64,000 nt of DNA, from contig NZ_FNOT01000002.1 of the NCBI RefSeq assembly GCF_900107105.1, positions 372,001 through 436,000 on the forward strand, given 5' to 3'. Below are positions 1 to 8,945 of this stretch, one piece after another. Source of the stretch: Geodermatophilus africanus (GTDB lineage: Bacteria; Actinomycetota; Actinomycetes; Mycobacteriales; Geodermatophilaceae). The notes below the pieces were generated by a model, which was not told where the DNA came from, did not search any database, and saw only the letters and a program-made list of their open reading frames with translations. A program made the position numbers and the translations under genes. Position 1 is the first letter of the stretch, and every line of letters starts with the position of its first letter.

Positions 1-2
1 AG

Positions 3-179
3 ACGTTGTGGCTGGCGTTGATCTTCGCGGCGCTGGGGACCGTGCTGCCGTGGATCGCGGTCATGATGGCCAACGACGGCCCGCCGAAGAAGAAGCTGGA
101 CGTCAACCGGTACACCGCACCCCGACCGGACCGCATCCTGGAGAACCCCGCGCGCCCGAGCCGGGTCATCGAGCACTGA
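3..179 (+). CDS. DUF3099-like membrane protein, C-terminal end (partial)
   Basis: Only the last 58 codons are in the window; the gene starts upstream. The visible part has one hydrophobic segment (LWLALIFAALGTVLPWIAV) followed by a charged tail containing KKK and ending in VIEH before TGA. The motif LPWIAVMMAND resembles the C-terminal helix of DUF3099 proteins, small two-helix actinobacterial membrane proteins that often sit near DUF3039 and YihY genes, as here. Function is unknown. The family call rests on this motif and on neighbours. Confidence 0.6.
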   Translation, partial: TLWLALIFAALGTVLPWIAVMMANDGPPKKKLDVNRYTAPRPDRILENPARPSRVIEH

Positions 180-181
180 GG

Positions 182-237
182 AAGGACCCCGTCCCCGTCA
201 CCCCTCGCGAGCTCGAGCTGAGCCTCTGGACGGGGCC
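182..237 (+). repeat. TGA-proximal hairpin repeat, copy 1
   Basis: Starts 2 nt after the TGA of the DUF3099 gene with AAGGACCCCGTCC and ends with GGACGGGGCC, so the ends pair. The middle carries CGCGAGCTCGAGC. It belongs to a family of nine copies in this window (see 3671, 33000, 35343, 36317, 39599, 43245, 45720, 56899). It may act as a terminator or 3' mRNA structure. Confidence 0.75.
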
Positions 238-263
238 TTGCGGCGGGGCTCCAGCAGGGGGCC

Positions 264-1133
264 TCATCGGGCACCGGGCCGGGCGACCACGGCGGCAGCC
301 CGCGCCAGACCGGCCTCCAGCGCCGCTCCTGGGTCGCCGTCCGGGGCGGCCAGCCACACGGACAGCAGCCCGGCGGTGAACGCGTCGCCGGCGCCGGTCG
401 TGTCGACCACCGCCGCCGGGTGCGCCGGACGGTGCACCAGCCGCTCGCCCGCGGCCCACAGTGCGCCCTCGGCGCCCAGCGTCACGACGGCGACCGGGTG
501 GCAGGCCGCCAGCGCCCGCGCCGCCGCCGCGGGGTCGGCGCGGCCGGTGAGCAGCCGCGCCTCGTCCGCGTTGGGCAGCACCAGCGTGGCCGCCGCGGTG
601 TCGGCCAGCCAGCGCTCGACACCGTGGGCGGCCAGCGGCCCGGTGGAGGCGGGGTCCACCGACACCGTGCAGCCGGCCGCGCGGGCGGTGGCCAGCGCCG
701 CCAGCCCCGCGGCGCGCGGGCCGGGCGCGAAGAGGGTGTAGCCGGACAGGTGCAGGTGCCGCCGCGGCGTCGGGACGTCGTCCGGCGCGAGCGCGAGGTT
801 GGCGCCGCGGTCGGCCAGCATGCTGCGCTGCCCGCCGGGCTCGACCAGGCTGACGATGGTCCCCGTGGCCGCCCCCGGGACGACGCGGACGGCCGGCGTC
901 ACGCCCGCCGCCCTGAGCTCGGCGACCAGCCCGCTGCCGGCAGCGTCGTCCCCCACACAGCCGGCGAGGGTGACCGGTGTGCCCAGCCGGGCGAGGTGGA
1001 CGGCGACGTTCGCGCCGGCGCCCCCGCCGCGGCTGCGGATCGACGCCGGCCGGTCGGACCCGGGCGCGGGGTCGCCGTCGAGCAGCACGACGACGTCGGT
1101 GGCGAGGTCGCCGACGACCACGACGTCGCTCAC
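264..1133 (-). CDS. PfkB-family carbohydrate kinase, probable pseudouridine kinase
   Basis: 289 aa, GTG start. A ribokinase-fold kinase: the N-terminal substrate region has the glycine-rich GGGAGANVAVHLARLG, and the PfkB signature 2 DTTGAGDAFTAGLL near residue 245 carries the catalytic Asp of GAGD. It begins 2 nt after the stop of psuG, so the two are almost certainly cotranscribed. In this pathway the kinase phosphorylates pseudouridine to pseudouridine 5'-phosphate, which PsuG then cleaves. The substrate is inferred from the neighbour alone; PfkB sequence does not separate ribose, adenosine or pseudouridine kinases reliably. Confidence 0.85.
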   Translation of the reverse strand: MSDVVVVGDLATDVVVLLDGDPAPGSDRPASIRSRGGGAGANVAVHLARLGTPVTLAGCVGDDAAGSGLVAELRAAGVTPAVRVVPGAATGTIVSLVEPGGQRSMLADRGANLALAPDDVPTPRRHLHLSGYTLFAPGPRAAGLAALATARAAGCTVSVDPASTGPLAAHGVERWLADTAAATLVLPNADEARLLTGRADPAAAARALAACHPVAVVTLGAEGALWAAGERLVHRPAHPAAVVDTTGAGDAFTAGLLSVWLAAPDGDPGAALEAGLARAAAVVARPGAR

Positions 1134-1135
1134 GG

Positions 1136-2086
1136 TCAGCAGGAGAGGGCGACCAGCGCGACGGCGATCCGGCCGGCGAGCTCCGCGTTGCGCAGCACCA
1201 GCCGCACGTTGACCGCCAGGGTGGCGCCCTCACTGGCCCGGTGCAGGTGGTCGAGCACGAAGGGGGTCACCGCCTTGCCGTGCACCCCCACCCGCGCCGC
1301 CGCGGCCAGCGCGTCGCCGATCACCCGGTCGTGCAGTGCGGGGTCGAGCTGCTCGTGGTCGGGCAGCGGGTTGGCCACCAGGACGCCACCGGGGGCCAGG
1401 CCGCGCCGGGCGGCGAGGACCGCGGCGGCCTCCTCGGGCGAGGACACCGCCCAGTCCACCGTCGAGCCGGAGTCGGCGACGTAGAAGCCGGGGAAGGTCG
1501 TCGTGCGGTAGCCGACGACGGTCACCGACAGCGACTCCAGCCGCTCGAGCGTCGCCGGGACGTCGAGGATCGACTTCACGCCGGCGCACACGACCAGCAC
1601 CGGTGTGCGGGACAGCGTGGTGAGGTCCGCGGACTCGTCGAAGGTGTCGGCGGCCTCCCGGTGCACCCCGCCGAGGCCACCGGTGGCGAAGACCCCGATG
1701 CCCGCCGCGGCGGCCAGCAGCGCGGTGCTCGACACCGTCGTCGCCCCGCTGCGGCCCAGCGCCAGCGCCACCGGCAGGTCCCGGACGGCGAGCTTCGCCA
1801 GGTCGGGGTCGGCGCAGACCCGGTCGAGCTGCTCGGCGGTCAGCCCCACGTGCGGCGCGCCGTCGAGGACGGCGATGGTGGCCGGGACCGCCCCGCCGGC
1901 GCGCACGGCCGCCTCCACCTCGTCGGCGGCCGAGCGGTTGTCCGGCCGGGGCAGCCCGTGGGCCAGCAGGGTGCTCTCCAGTGCCACGACCGGGCGGCCG
2001 GCGGCCAGCGCCTCGGCGACCTCGGGGGACGGCACGGGCGCGGGCGCGGTCCGGACGGCGGGCGTGGCGGTGGTGGGGAACGGCAC
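1136..2086 (-). CDS. psuG: pseudouridine-5'-phosphate glycosidase
   Basis: About 316 aa. Cleaves the C-C glycosidic bond of pseudouridine 5'-phosphate to uracil and ribose 5-phosphate. Family motifs are ALESTLLAHGLPRPDN near the N-terminus, a long glycine-rich ATGGLGGVHREA segment, the lysine motif CAGVKSILD and GYRTTTFPGFYVADSGS. The GTG at 2086 is chosen because it gives the usual family length. A longer reading frame extends to 2224 but would run across the divergent DUF3039 start and upstream DNA. First gene of a two-gene operon with the PfkB kinase. Confidence 0.92.
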   Translation of the reverse strand: MPFPTTATPAVRTAPAPVPSPEVAEALAAGRPVVALESTLLAHGLPRPDNRSAADEVEAAVRAGGAVPATIAVLDGAPHVGLTAEQLDRVCADPDLAKLAVRDLPVALALGRSGATTVSSTALLAAAAGIGVFATGGLGGVHREAADTFDESADLTTLSRTPVLVVCAGVKSILDVPATLERLESLSVTVVGYRTTTFPGFYVADSGSTVDWAVSSPEEAAAVLAARRGLAPGGVLVANPLPDHEQLDPALHDRVIGDALAAAARVGVHGKAVTPFVLDHLHRASEGATLAVNVRLVLRNAELAGRIAVALVALSC

Positions 2087-2162
2087 CCTGCCATCATGGT
2101 GGCCGGGGAGGCGCGCCAGGACGGCGCCTCCCGGATCCGTCCCCGACCCGAGGGAGCCCCGC

Positions 2163-2390
2163 GTGAGCGACACCGACCTCCTCGAGAAGCCCGACGTCCG
2201 CGAGGGCGACACCGGCAACGCCAACGAGGTCTTCCACTACGTGCGCAAGAACAAGATCGCCGAGAGCGCGGTCATGGGCACGCTGGTCGAGGCCCTGTGC
2301 GGCGAGGTCTTCCCGGTGACCAAGAGCCCGAAGCCGGGCAGCCCGGTGTGCCCCGCGTGCAAGGAGATCTACGAGCAGCTCAAGAAGTAG
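2163..2390 (+). CDS. DUF3039 domain protein
   Basis: 75 aa, GTG start with GAGGGAG upstream. Small soluble protein with two Cys pairs: ALCGE in the middle and PVCPACKEIYEQLKK at the end, probably a zinc site. DUF3039 proteins are near-universal in Actinobacteria and of unknown function; the M. tuberculosis relative lies between YihY and DUF3099 genes, matching this place. It is divergent from psuG with a 76-nt shared upstream region. Confidence 0.88.
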   Translation: MSDTDLLEKPDVREGDTGNANEVFHYVRKNKIAESAVMGTLVEALCGEVFPVTKSPKPGSPVCPACKEIYEQLKK

Positions 2391-2393
2391 CAG

Positions 2394-2420
2394 GCCCCGT
2401 TCCCCGCAGCTCGACGGGGC
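2394..2420 (+). terminator. hairpin after DUF3039
   Basis: GCCCCGT pairs with ACGGGGC across a 13-nt loop, starting 3 nt after the DUF3039 stop. There is no U-tract, as is usual for high-GC Actinobacteria. Terminator role is inferred. Confidence 0.5.
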
Positions 2421-2430
2421 GGTCTCACGA

Positions 2431-2499
2431 CGATCACGTGGTCCGGGTGGCGACACGCCGTCCGGAACCGGTGTGTCGTCACCGCAACTCCATGATCGT
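2431..2499. repeat. convergent-end hairpin repeat, copy A
   Basis: 69-nt inverted repeat between the convergent DUF3039 and YihY genes. The outer arms are CGATCA and TGATCG; the inner stem pairs GGTGGCGACAC with GTGTCGTCACC. It is clearly related in sequence and fold to 57711-57778, which also lies between convergent genes. A bidirectional terminator or a small mobile palindrome is possible. Confidence 0.65.
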
Positions 2500-2532
2500 C
2501 GCGATGCCGGGCCGGGATGCCCGCCGGTGTGC

Positions 2533-3609
2533 TCAGTCCTGCAGCTCTCGGGCGCGTTCCAGCTTGGCCGCCCGGCGGGCCTGGCTGCGGCGCTGGTGCC
2601 GGCGCAGCGGTGCTGGCCAGCGGGCCTGGACGGTCGCGTTGAGTTCGGCGCCCAGCAGTACCGACATCCCGAAGAAGAAGCAGAACAGCAGCACGGCGAT
2701 CGGGGTCGCCAGCGCCCCGTAGGGCAGCGTGGTGGTGAGGATGTCGGCCACGTACGCGCGGGTGGCCAGCGCCGTGACGACGAAGAAGGCCACGGCCAGC
2801 ACCGTCCCCGGCAGGTGCCGGTGCCAGGGCAGCCGCCGCGGCAGCACCACGTGGTAGAAGCTCGTCAGCGCGAGCAACAGGCCGAGGAGCACCACCGGCC
2901 AGTACACGGCGTTGACCAGCACCGTCGCGGTGCCCTGCCAGTCGGAGGGCAGCAGCGAGACCAGCACCCCGCGGCCCAGCACCAGCAGCGGCAGCGTGAG
3001 CACCGCCAGCAGCAGACCGACGACGAACAGCCACAGCGCCTTCAGCCGGGTGCGGATCGGCCCGCGTACGTCGCGCTGGTCGTAGGCGATGACGACGGTG
3101 TTCATGAATGTCGCCGTCGCCGAGGAGCCGGCCCACAGCGACAGCAGGAAGCCGACGCTCACCAGGTCCAGCCGCCCGGAGCCGAGGATGTCGTCGAGCG
3201 TCGGCTGCACCAGCCCCTCGACGACGTCCGGCGTCAGCACCTCGGTGGAGGCCCGGACCAGTTCCTCCTCGACCCGGGCCACCGAGGCCTCGCCGATGAA
3301 GGTGCCCAGGTAGCCGAGCGTGCCCAGCAGCCCGATCAGCAGGGGCGGCACCGAGAGGATCTGCCAGAACGCCGCCTCGGCGGACAGCCCCAGGATGCGG
3401 TCGTGCCAGGCCTTGGCGACGGTGCGCCCGAGCACCTGCAGCGGGACCCGGACCGCCGCGGGCCAGTGGTCCAGCCGCCCCCGCGCCGGCGGGACGGGGA
3501 CGGCGGTGGCACCTGCGGGCCGCTCACCGTCGGCGGCACCGTCCCCGGGCTGTCCGGCGCCGGCCGGTCGGCCCCCGGGCAGGACGGTGCGCACCGCCCC
3601 AGTGTGCAC
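2533..3609 (-). CDS. YihY/virulence factor BrkB family membrane protein
   Basis: About 358 aa with six hydrophobic segments (for example ILSVPPLLIGLLGTLGYLG, ALWLFVVGLLLAVLTLPLLV and IAVLLFCFFFGMSVLLGAEL) and a basic C-terminal tail. The FFFGMSVLLGAELNA motif is typical of YihY proteins. These were once called RNase BN, but they are inner-membrane proteins of unknown role. The frame is open to 3711, but its first 34 codons lie in repeat DNA, so GTG 3609 is preferred. Exact start is uncertain. Confidence 0.85.
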   Translation of the reverse strand: MHTGAVRTVLPGGRPAGAGQPGDGAADGERPAGATAVPVPPARGRLDHWPAAVRVPLQVLGRTVAKAWHDRILGLSAEAAFWQILSVPPLLIGLLGTLGYLGTFIGEASVARVEEELVRASTEVLTPDVVEGLVQPTLDDILGSGRLDLVSVGFLLSLWAGSSATATFMNTVVIAYDQRDVRGPIRTRLKALWLFVVGLLLAVLTLPLLVLGRGVLVSLLPSDWQGTATVLVNAVYWPVVLLGLLLALTSFYHVVLPRRLPWHRHLPGTVLAVAFFVVTALATRAYVADILTTTLPYGALATPIAVLLFCFFFGMSVLLGAELNATVQARWPAPLRRHQRRSQARRAAKLERARELQD

Positions 3610-3670
3610 GCTGATCAGCGCGCCGACCTGCCCGCCAGCAGGGTCCCGCCGTCGGCCCCGTCCCGGCCGC

Positions 3671-3767
3671 CTCCAGGGCCCCGCCGCGAGCCTGCGAGTG
3701 TCGGGGGGCAAGGGGGTCCTCCGAGAGGAGGACGGCGTCCTTCCATGGCGGGGGGCAGGGGGGTCCT
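3671..3767 (-). repeat. TGA-proximal hairpin repeat, copy 2 (composite)
   Basis: On the minus strand it begins 2 nt after the VanW stop with a half copy (AGGACCCCCCTGCCCCCCGCC), then AAGGACGCCGTCC, then a full copy with GGAGGACCCCC and CAGGCTCGCGGCGGGGCCC. It looks like a nested or duplicated insertion. It has the same layout as the composite copy at 36317. Confidence 0.7.
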
Positions 3768-3769
3768 GC

Positions 3770-6022
3770 TCAGCCGCCCGGAGCCGGTGCGGGGGGCGGG
3801 ACGGCGCCCTCGGGCGCCGGCGGGGTGGCGGGGTCGGCCACCGGCACGCAGCGGACCGCCGGCTCGGCCGCGTAGCGGGTCCGGAAGTCCTCGCGCTTGA
3901 CCTCCGCGCCGCCGGCCAGGTCGCGGAACACCCGGGTGACGGTGATGTCGAAGCCGGTCGAGCCGCCCTGCGCGCTGCAACTGCCGTCGTCGGGTTTCTC
4001 CTGCACGACCGGGTCGCGGAGGTTGTAGCGGTCGCTGCTGATCGAGTCGATCTCGTAGCGCTTGGTCCCGTAGAAGGTGACCGTCAGCGAGTTCGGTGTC
4101 CACTGGGTGTCGACGTAGACGCCGGTGTCGCTGTCGTTGCGCCACTTCAGGTCGATCGAGTCGTAGTAGACCGTCGCCTCCCGGCCGGCGGGGTAGCGGC
4201 TGATGTAGAAGCTGTGCGGCTTGTGGTAGACGTCCTCGAGGCCGGCGAAGAAGACCGCGTTGAACATCGTCGTGGCGACCTGGCTGACGCCACCGCCGAC
4301 GGCCGTGGCGAACTCGCCGTTCTGGATGACGCCGGCCTCGACGTAGCCCTGCGCCGTGGTGCGCGGCCCGGTCTGGCCGTTGAGGCTGAAGGTCTCACCG
4401 GGCCGCACCAGCGCGCCGTCGATCTCCGCCGCGGCCACCCGGATGTTGGTGCCGCTGGCGGCGCTGGTGAAGTTCGTGGTGAAGGTGCTGATCTGCTCGC
4501 GGATGCCCAGCGCCTCGGCGTCGGCGGTGCTGAACTCCGGTGCCACCGGGCCCAGCTCGGCGGTGACCGTGCGCGGCGCCGGCTGCGGCAGGACCTCCAC
4601 CAGCTGGGTCGACAGCGCGGCCGGGTCGACGCCGGCGCCGTCGACCGAGGGGACGATCGAGACGCCGCCGCCGGACACCTCGAAGCGGGCGTCCTCGGCC
4701 GGCGTGCCGAACTCGGCGAAGTCGCCGCCCATCGACTCCTGCAGCGCGGCGGGATCGATCGCGACGGCGAGCCCGCCGTCCTCCTGCGGCGTGAAGGTCA
4801 GCGAGGCGGCGATCGCGGACTCGGGCACCTCCACGGAGGTGGCGCCGTCCTGGCTCGTCACCGTTACCGGCGCGGCCAGGCCGGGGGTGACGGTCTCGTC
4901 GAGCACCCGCTGGGCCTCGGCGGCGTCCACGGACACCTCGGTCACGTCGACGGGCAGCTCGATCGGGGTGGCGGGGTCGCCGCCCGAGGCCAGCGCGGCG
5001 GTGACCGCCTCCGCGGCCCCCTCGCGGTCGAGGGTGCGGCCGGGCACCGGCTCGACGAGGGTGGCCGTCGTCCCCTCGATGGCGATGGTCGCGTCGACCG
5101 GGGCGCGGTCGACCTGCTCGGCGATGACGTCGATCTGCGCCGCCAGCGCGGTGTCCTCGCCGGTGATGACGGGGGCGACCTCCCGCTCGTCGACGAGGGT
5201 GACCAGCCGGGTCCAGGGGTTGAGCGGCTGGTCGCTGGCCCGGTCGACGGTGCCGTCGACGTCGAGGGTGATGCCGGCGGTGGCCGGGGAGAGGGTGCCC
5301 TCCACGTCGTCGGCCAGCAGCACGTGGTCGGCGGCGACGCGCGGCGCGAGCTCGGTCTGCAGCCGCTCGGTCGCGGCGGCGGGGGAGAGGCCGCCGAGGT
5401 CGACGCCGGCCACGACGGTGTTGCGGGGGACGTCACCGCCGGAGACCAGCAGGTCGACGCCGTAGGCCGCGGCGAGGACGCCGGCGGCCGCGACGGGCGT
5501 CACCACGGCCGGGCGGCGCCACCAGGGACGGCGGGGCTGCGGCGTGCCGTCGTGCGGCCCCCCGTCGTCGGGGCCGTCGGGGCCACCGGGATCGCCGCCG
5601 GGTCCGTCGGGGCCCGCGACCACCGGTGGCAGGACGCCGGTGTGCTCGTCGGCGTCGGTGTCGTCGTCAACGGGCGGCGGCAGCTGGGCGGGGGCCTCGC
5701 CGGGGGCGAAGCGGATGTCCTGCGTCTCGCCGTCCTCGACGGCGGGCGCCGCGTCCCCCGCCTCGGCCGGCGGCGTCACGGCCCGGGCCGCAGACGTCGC
5801 GGCCTCGGCCGGCGGGGTCGCGGCGGTCGGCGCGGGCGTCTCGGCGGTGCCGGCCGGGGCGGGCACCTCGGGTCCGATGGGCCCGCGGTCGCGCGGCACC
5901 GGGCGGGTCTCGTCGGACAGGTCCTCGGCGTCGGTGGTGTGGTCGGGCCCGGCGGGGACCGACTGCTCCGGCGGCGCCCCAGTGGGGGGCTGGGCGTGCG
6001 GCACGGGGGTCTGCGGGGACAT
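3770..6022 (-). CDS. VanW family cell-wall protein with PG_binding_4 domains
   Basis: About 750 aa. A long Pro/Ala/Asp-rich cytoplasmic head (about 165 residues) is followed by basic WWRR and one membrane helix (VVTPVAAAGVLAAAYGVDLL). Then come two extracellular PG_binding_4-type repeats (starting NTVVAGVDLGGLSPAAA and VPGRTLDREGAAEAV) and a VanW domain with PGETFSLNGQTGPRT and GGGVSQVATTMFNA. It probably binds peptidoglycan at the outer membrane face; VanW chemistry is not established. ATG 6022 has GGAG eight bases upstream. A longer ATG at 6139 is open but its GGAGG lies 20 nt away. Confidence 0.88.
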   Translation of the reverse strand: MSPQTPVPHAQPPTGAPPEQSVPAGPDHTTDAEDLSDETRPVPRDRGPIGPEVPAPAGTAETPAPTAATPPAEAATSAARAVTPPAEAGDAAPAVEDGETQDIRFAPGEAPAQLPPPVDDDTDADEHTGVLPPVVAGPDGPGGDPGGPDGPDDGGPHDGTPQPRRPWWRRPAVVTPVAAAGVLAAAYGVDLLVSGGDVPRNTVVAGVDLGGLSPAAATERLQTELAPRVAADHVLLADDVEGTLSPATAGITLDVDGTVDRASDQPLNPWTRLVTLVDEREVAPVITGEDTALAAQIDVIAEQVDRAPVDATIAIEGTTATLVEPVPGRTLDREGAAEAVTAALASGGDPATPIELPVDVTEVSVDAAEAQRVLDETVTPGLAAPVTVTSQDGATSVEVPESAIAASLTFTPQEDGGLAVAIDPAALQESMGGDFAEFGTPAEDARFEVSGGGVSIVPSVDGAGVDPAALSTQLVEVLPQPAPRTVTAELGPVAPEFSTADAEALGIREQISTFTTNFTSAASGTNIRVAAAEIDGALVRPGETFSLNGQTGPRTTAQGYVEAGVIQNGEFATAVGGGVSQVATTMFNAVFFAGLEDVYHKPHSFYISRYPAGREATVYYDSIDLKWRNDSDTGVYVDTQWTPNSLTVTFYGTKRYEIDSISSDRYNLRDPVVQEKPDDGSCSAQGGSTGFDITVTRVFRDLAGGAEVKREDFRTRYAAEPAVRCVPVADPATPPAPEGAVPPPAPAPGG

Positions 6023-6165
6023 CGCGGGATCTCCGGTCGGTCGTCTACCGGGAGATCCCGGGAACGACGGAGCCGCCGGCGCCCTGTCCCCATCGGCCGG
6101 GAACGGGACGCCGGCGGCGGCGTCGGGTGAGGGCTTCATCGCTGTCAGCGACGATAGCGCCTCCG

Positions 6166-6390
6166 TCAGTGGCTGAGGCGCTGTTCGCCGTCCGTCTCGA
6201 TGATGTCGACGGCGATGTCGCGGAGCTTGCCCTCGTACTCACGGGCGTGGTGCCCGCAGAAGACGAGGTCGCTGCCGCTGGCGAGGACCACCCGCACCTT
6301 GGCCAGTGCGCCACAGCGGTCACAGTGGAAGGGAACGACGAGGTCGTCGGCGGGCGGGGTCGTCGTCAGCGTCTGGGTCATCTGGGTCAT
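6166..6390 (-). CDS. DUF7455 small zinc-ribbon protein
   Basis: 74 aa. It contains FHCDRCGALAKVRVVL and LVFCGHHAREYEGKL, giving a CxxC and a C-x-H-H pair likely to bind zinc. Such proteins are common beside sigA in Actinobacteria and have no known function. The ATG at 6390 follows GAGAGCGAG. Here it is separated from sigA by about 23 kb of accessory DNA. VanW follows on the same strand. Confidence 0.82.
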   Translation of the reverse strand: MTQMTQTLTTTPPADDLVVPFHCDRCGALAKVRVVLASGSDLVFCGHHAREYEGKLRDIAVDIIETDGEQRLSH

Positions 6391-6841
6391 CACTCGCTCT
6401 CTACCGCACGGACCCGCGGCTGCGGATCGGCCTCCTGCACAGCGCCAGAATGTCCCCCTGTGTTCCCGGCCCGCCCCGATCCGGCCTCGGACTCGCCGAG
6501 GACGGTGAGGCCGGTGCCGGTGGTGCGGGTGGTGCGGGTCAGCAGGGACGTCACTGGTTCGTGCCGGTCTGTCGTGTCGTGCTGTTGTCGTCGTTCGCGT
6601 GCGCCGGTCGTCGTCCGGCTGGTGGGTCCGCTGCTGTCTTGACAACCCCCACGCTACGCCGTCTACCCGGCGCGTGACGGCGTACACCGACCGACCGGCT
6701 CATCGGGGTGAGATCGTGACCTCGCCGAAACACTGCGCACATCGTCGGCCTGCCGGCCGACCCGGAGGCCAGGTGCCGTCTTCCTGCTGCTCTGAGCCCT
6801 GCCCGCGCAGGGCGCCACGTGCCGTCGGCGCGGCCCCGGCG
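6391..6841. other. non-coding stretch, left edge of accessory block
   Basis: I see no supported gene. A TTGACA at 6639-6644 on the plus strand could be part of a promoter, but no convincing -10 follows. The start of the truncated flavin oxidoreductase gene merges into this DNA near 6842. Confidence 0.4.
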
Positions 6842-8342
6842 GTCAACACCCGCGACGACCGGTACGGCGGCTCGCTGGAGAACCGGGTCCGGTTCGCCCG
6901 TGAGGTCCTCGCCGCGGTGCGCGCGGCGACCTCCGAGGACTTCATCATCGGCTTCCGCGTGACCGCCGACCAGAATCTCCCGGGAGCGATGACGCAGCAG
7001 GACCTGCGGGACGTGGTGGCCGCCCTGACCGCCGACGGCGTGGTCGACCTGCTCAGCGTCAGTGCCGGCACCGGAGCGACCGAGCGCAGCACCCAAGTTC
7101 TTCGTCCCGGGTGATGCGGTCCCCGAGAACGCCTACAGCGAGCTGGCCGCAGGGATGCGGACCGCGACCGGGATCCCGGTGATCACCGCCGGCCGCATCC
7201 TCGACGCCGACACCGCCGAGCACGCCCTGCGGGACCAAGGCGTCGACTTCGTCGCGATGACCCGGGCACTGATCGCCGACCCCGACCTGCCCCGGAAGCT
7301 CCTCACCGGCGGCCGCCCGAGGCCGTGCATCAGCATCAACGAGGGGTGCATCGGCCGGCTCTACTCCGGGATGCCGATGGAGTGCTCCATCAACCCGGCG
7401 ATCCGCAACGCCGAACTCGGCGACGGTGCCGCGGCCGGCACGACAGCCGACGGTGCCGCGGCCGGCACGACAGCCGACGGTGGGGTGCGGGAGCACGTCG
7501 TCGTGGTCGGCGGGGGTGTCGCCGGCGCCGAGGCCGCCCGCCGCGCGGCCCGCCGGGGTCACCGGGTAACCCTGCTGGAGGAGCAGCCGCGGTTGGGCGG
7601 GCGTGCCCGCACCGCCGATCTGCGGCGCGGACGCCAGCGATGGGACCTCTACCTGGACTGGCTGGGAGCAGAGCTCCGCGACCTCGGCGTGGACCTTCGC
7701 CTCGGAGCGCCGGCGACCCCGGACATCGTCGCTGGGCTGGCGCCCGACTCCGTCGTCCTCGCCACCGGTTCCCGGCCGCGGCGGAGCTCGTGGCACGGCA
7801 GCGACGTGGCGGTCGCCGACGCGGACGACGTGATAGTCGCTCCGCCGGTGCCGCACGGAACCGGGACTGTGACCATCATCGATCCCGAGGGCGGCTTCAC
7901 CGCCGCCGAGGCGCTCGTGGGCGCCGGCTGGACCGTCCGGACCATCACCGATCTGCCCTACGTTGCCGCCAAGGTCGACCCGACGCAGGTCTGGTTCGTC
8001 CGCCGCCGCCTCAAGAAGGCAGGGGTCGACCTGCAGGGCCAGGTCGAACTCATCCGGGACTCTGAGGGCTGGGGGCTGCTTGACCTGGAATCCGATGAAC
8101 GGCAGGCCATCGCCGCCCCCGACCTGATCGTCCTCGCCGGGGCTCGCACCGCTCGCGACGACCTCTTCCGCACGCTCGTCGAGGCCCTGCCCCACACGCC
8201 CGTCCGCCGCGTCGGGGACACCCGCGCCCCGCGCGGCCTCCGCGACGCCGTCTCCGAGGGAGCCGCCGCCGGCAACACGGGCCGTTTCAGGGAGGGGAGG
8301 CCGGAGTCCCAGTCCGGGGTGACGCTGACCGGCGGGAGCTGA
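6842..8342 (+). pseudogene. old yellow enzyme / 2,4-dienoyl-CoA reductase-like oxidoreductase, truncated and frameshifted
   Basis: The similarity starts abruptly at PAVNTRDDRYGGSLENRVRF, which is mid-barrel in OYE-type enzymes, so about 150 N-terminal residues including much of the FMN site are missing. The frame shifts near 7092: one frame ends at 7114 and the other continues from KFFVPGDAVPENAY. Downstream are the end of the TIM barrel, a cysteine cluster (PCISINEGCIGRLY ... MECSINP) lacking the usual second Cys of the 4Fe-4S site, and an FAD/NAD-binding domain (HVVVVGGGVAGAEAARRAA) to the stop. The product is not expected to be functional. Confidence 0.85.
7422..7482 (+). repeat. 27-bp tandem duplication inside the oxidoreductase pseudogene
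   Basis: Two identical 27-bp units (7422-7448 and 7449-7475) plus 7 nt of a third, encoding DGAAAGTTA twice. It lies in the linker between the Fe-S region and the FAD domain. Confidence 0.85.
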
Positions 8343-8552
8343 GCTGCCGCTCGGGAGGGCGCGCCCTCGGGTGGCTGTCCCGATCGGCGTGACATGCCCG
8401 AGCGTGGGGGAGAACTACAGCAACCGGTACAGCAACGCGGTCCGGACGAGCCCGGCAGGCGCGCCGCGCTCCCGGGATCAACACCTGGGATTGGGCGGTG
8501 ATGTCACCGTTGAGCCGCTCGCCGGCGCGGTCGAGCCTGGTCCCGCTACCGC

Positions 8553-8945
8553 TTACCAGGAGACGCCGGGCTCGTAGGTCCCGAAGCTCCACTCCTGACC
8601 GCCGGGGTCCAGGACCCGCGCCCGCCGGGTGTGGAAGGGAGTGTTCTCCGGCGCGATGACCGGCTGGGCACCGGCGGCAACGGCCCGCGCGAACGCCCCG
8701 TCGACGTCCTCGACGCGCAGGTAGAGACCTCGTCCGGTGGACCGTCCGATCAGCGGCGGGACCTGGTAGTCGGCGTCGTCACTGCTCACCATCAGGGCGA
8801 CATTCCCCCAGCGGACCTCGGCGTGCGTCACCTGCCCGTCTGGCCCCTGCTGACGCCGGACCTCCGAGAAGCCGAGCGCGGCCAGCCAGTCGAGCGCGGC
8901 CGGGGCGTCGCGGTAGCTCAGATAGGCGAACAGCTGCGAGGTCAC
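8553..8945 (-). CDS. VOC family protein (glyoxalase/bleomycin-resistance fold)
   Basis: 130 aa: a single VOC module pair beginning QLFAYLSYRDAPAALDWLAALGF and ending RVLDPGGQEWSFGTYEPG, the usual beta-alpha-beta-beta-beta ends of the fold. This variant resembles the PhnB-like subgroup, often annotated as glyoxalase/extradiol dioxygenase; substrate unknown. It stands alone within the accessory block, and the surrounding 200-300 nt on each side hold no supported gene. Confidence 0.85.
   Translation of the reverse strand: MTSQLFAYLSYRDAPAALDWLAALGFSEVRRQQGPDGQVTHAEVRWGNVALMVSSDDADYQVPPLIGRSTGRGLYLRVEDVDGAFARAVAAGAQPVIAPENTPFHTRRARVLDPGGQEWSFGTYEPGVSW

Noticed and set aside
3320-6130. 936-codon plus-strand open frame opposite VanW
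   Set aside because: Arg/Gly/Val-rich antisense shadow of the VanW gene with no domain; VanW motifs on the other strand are clear.
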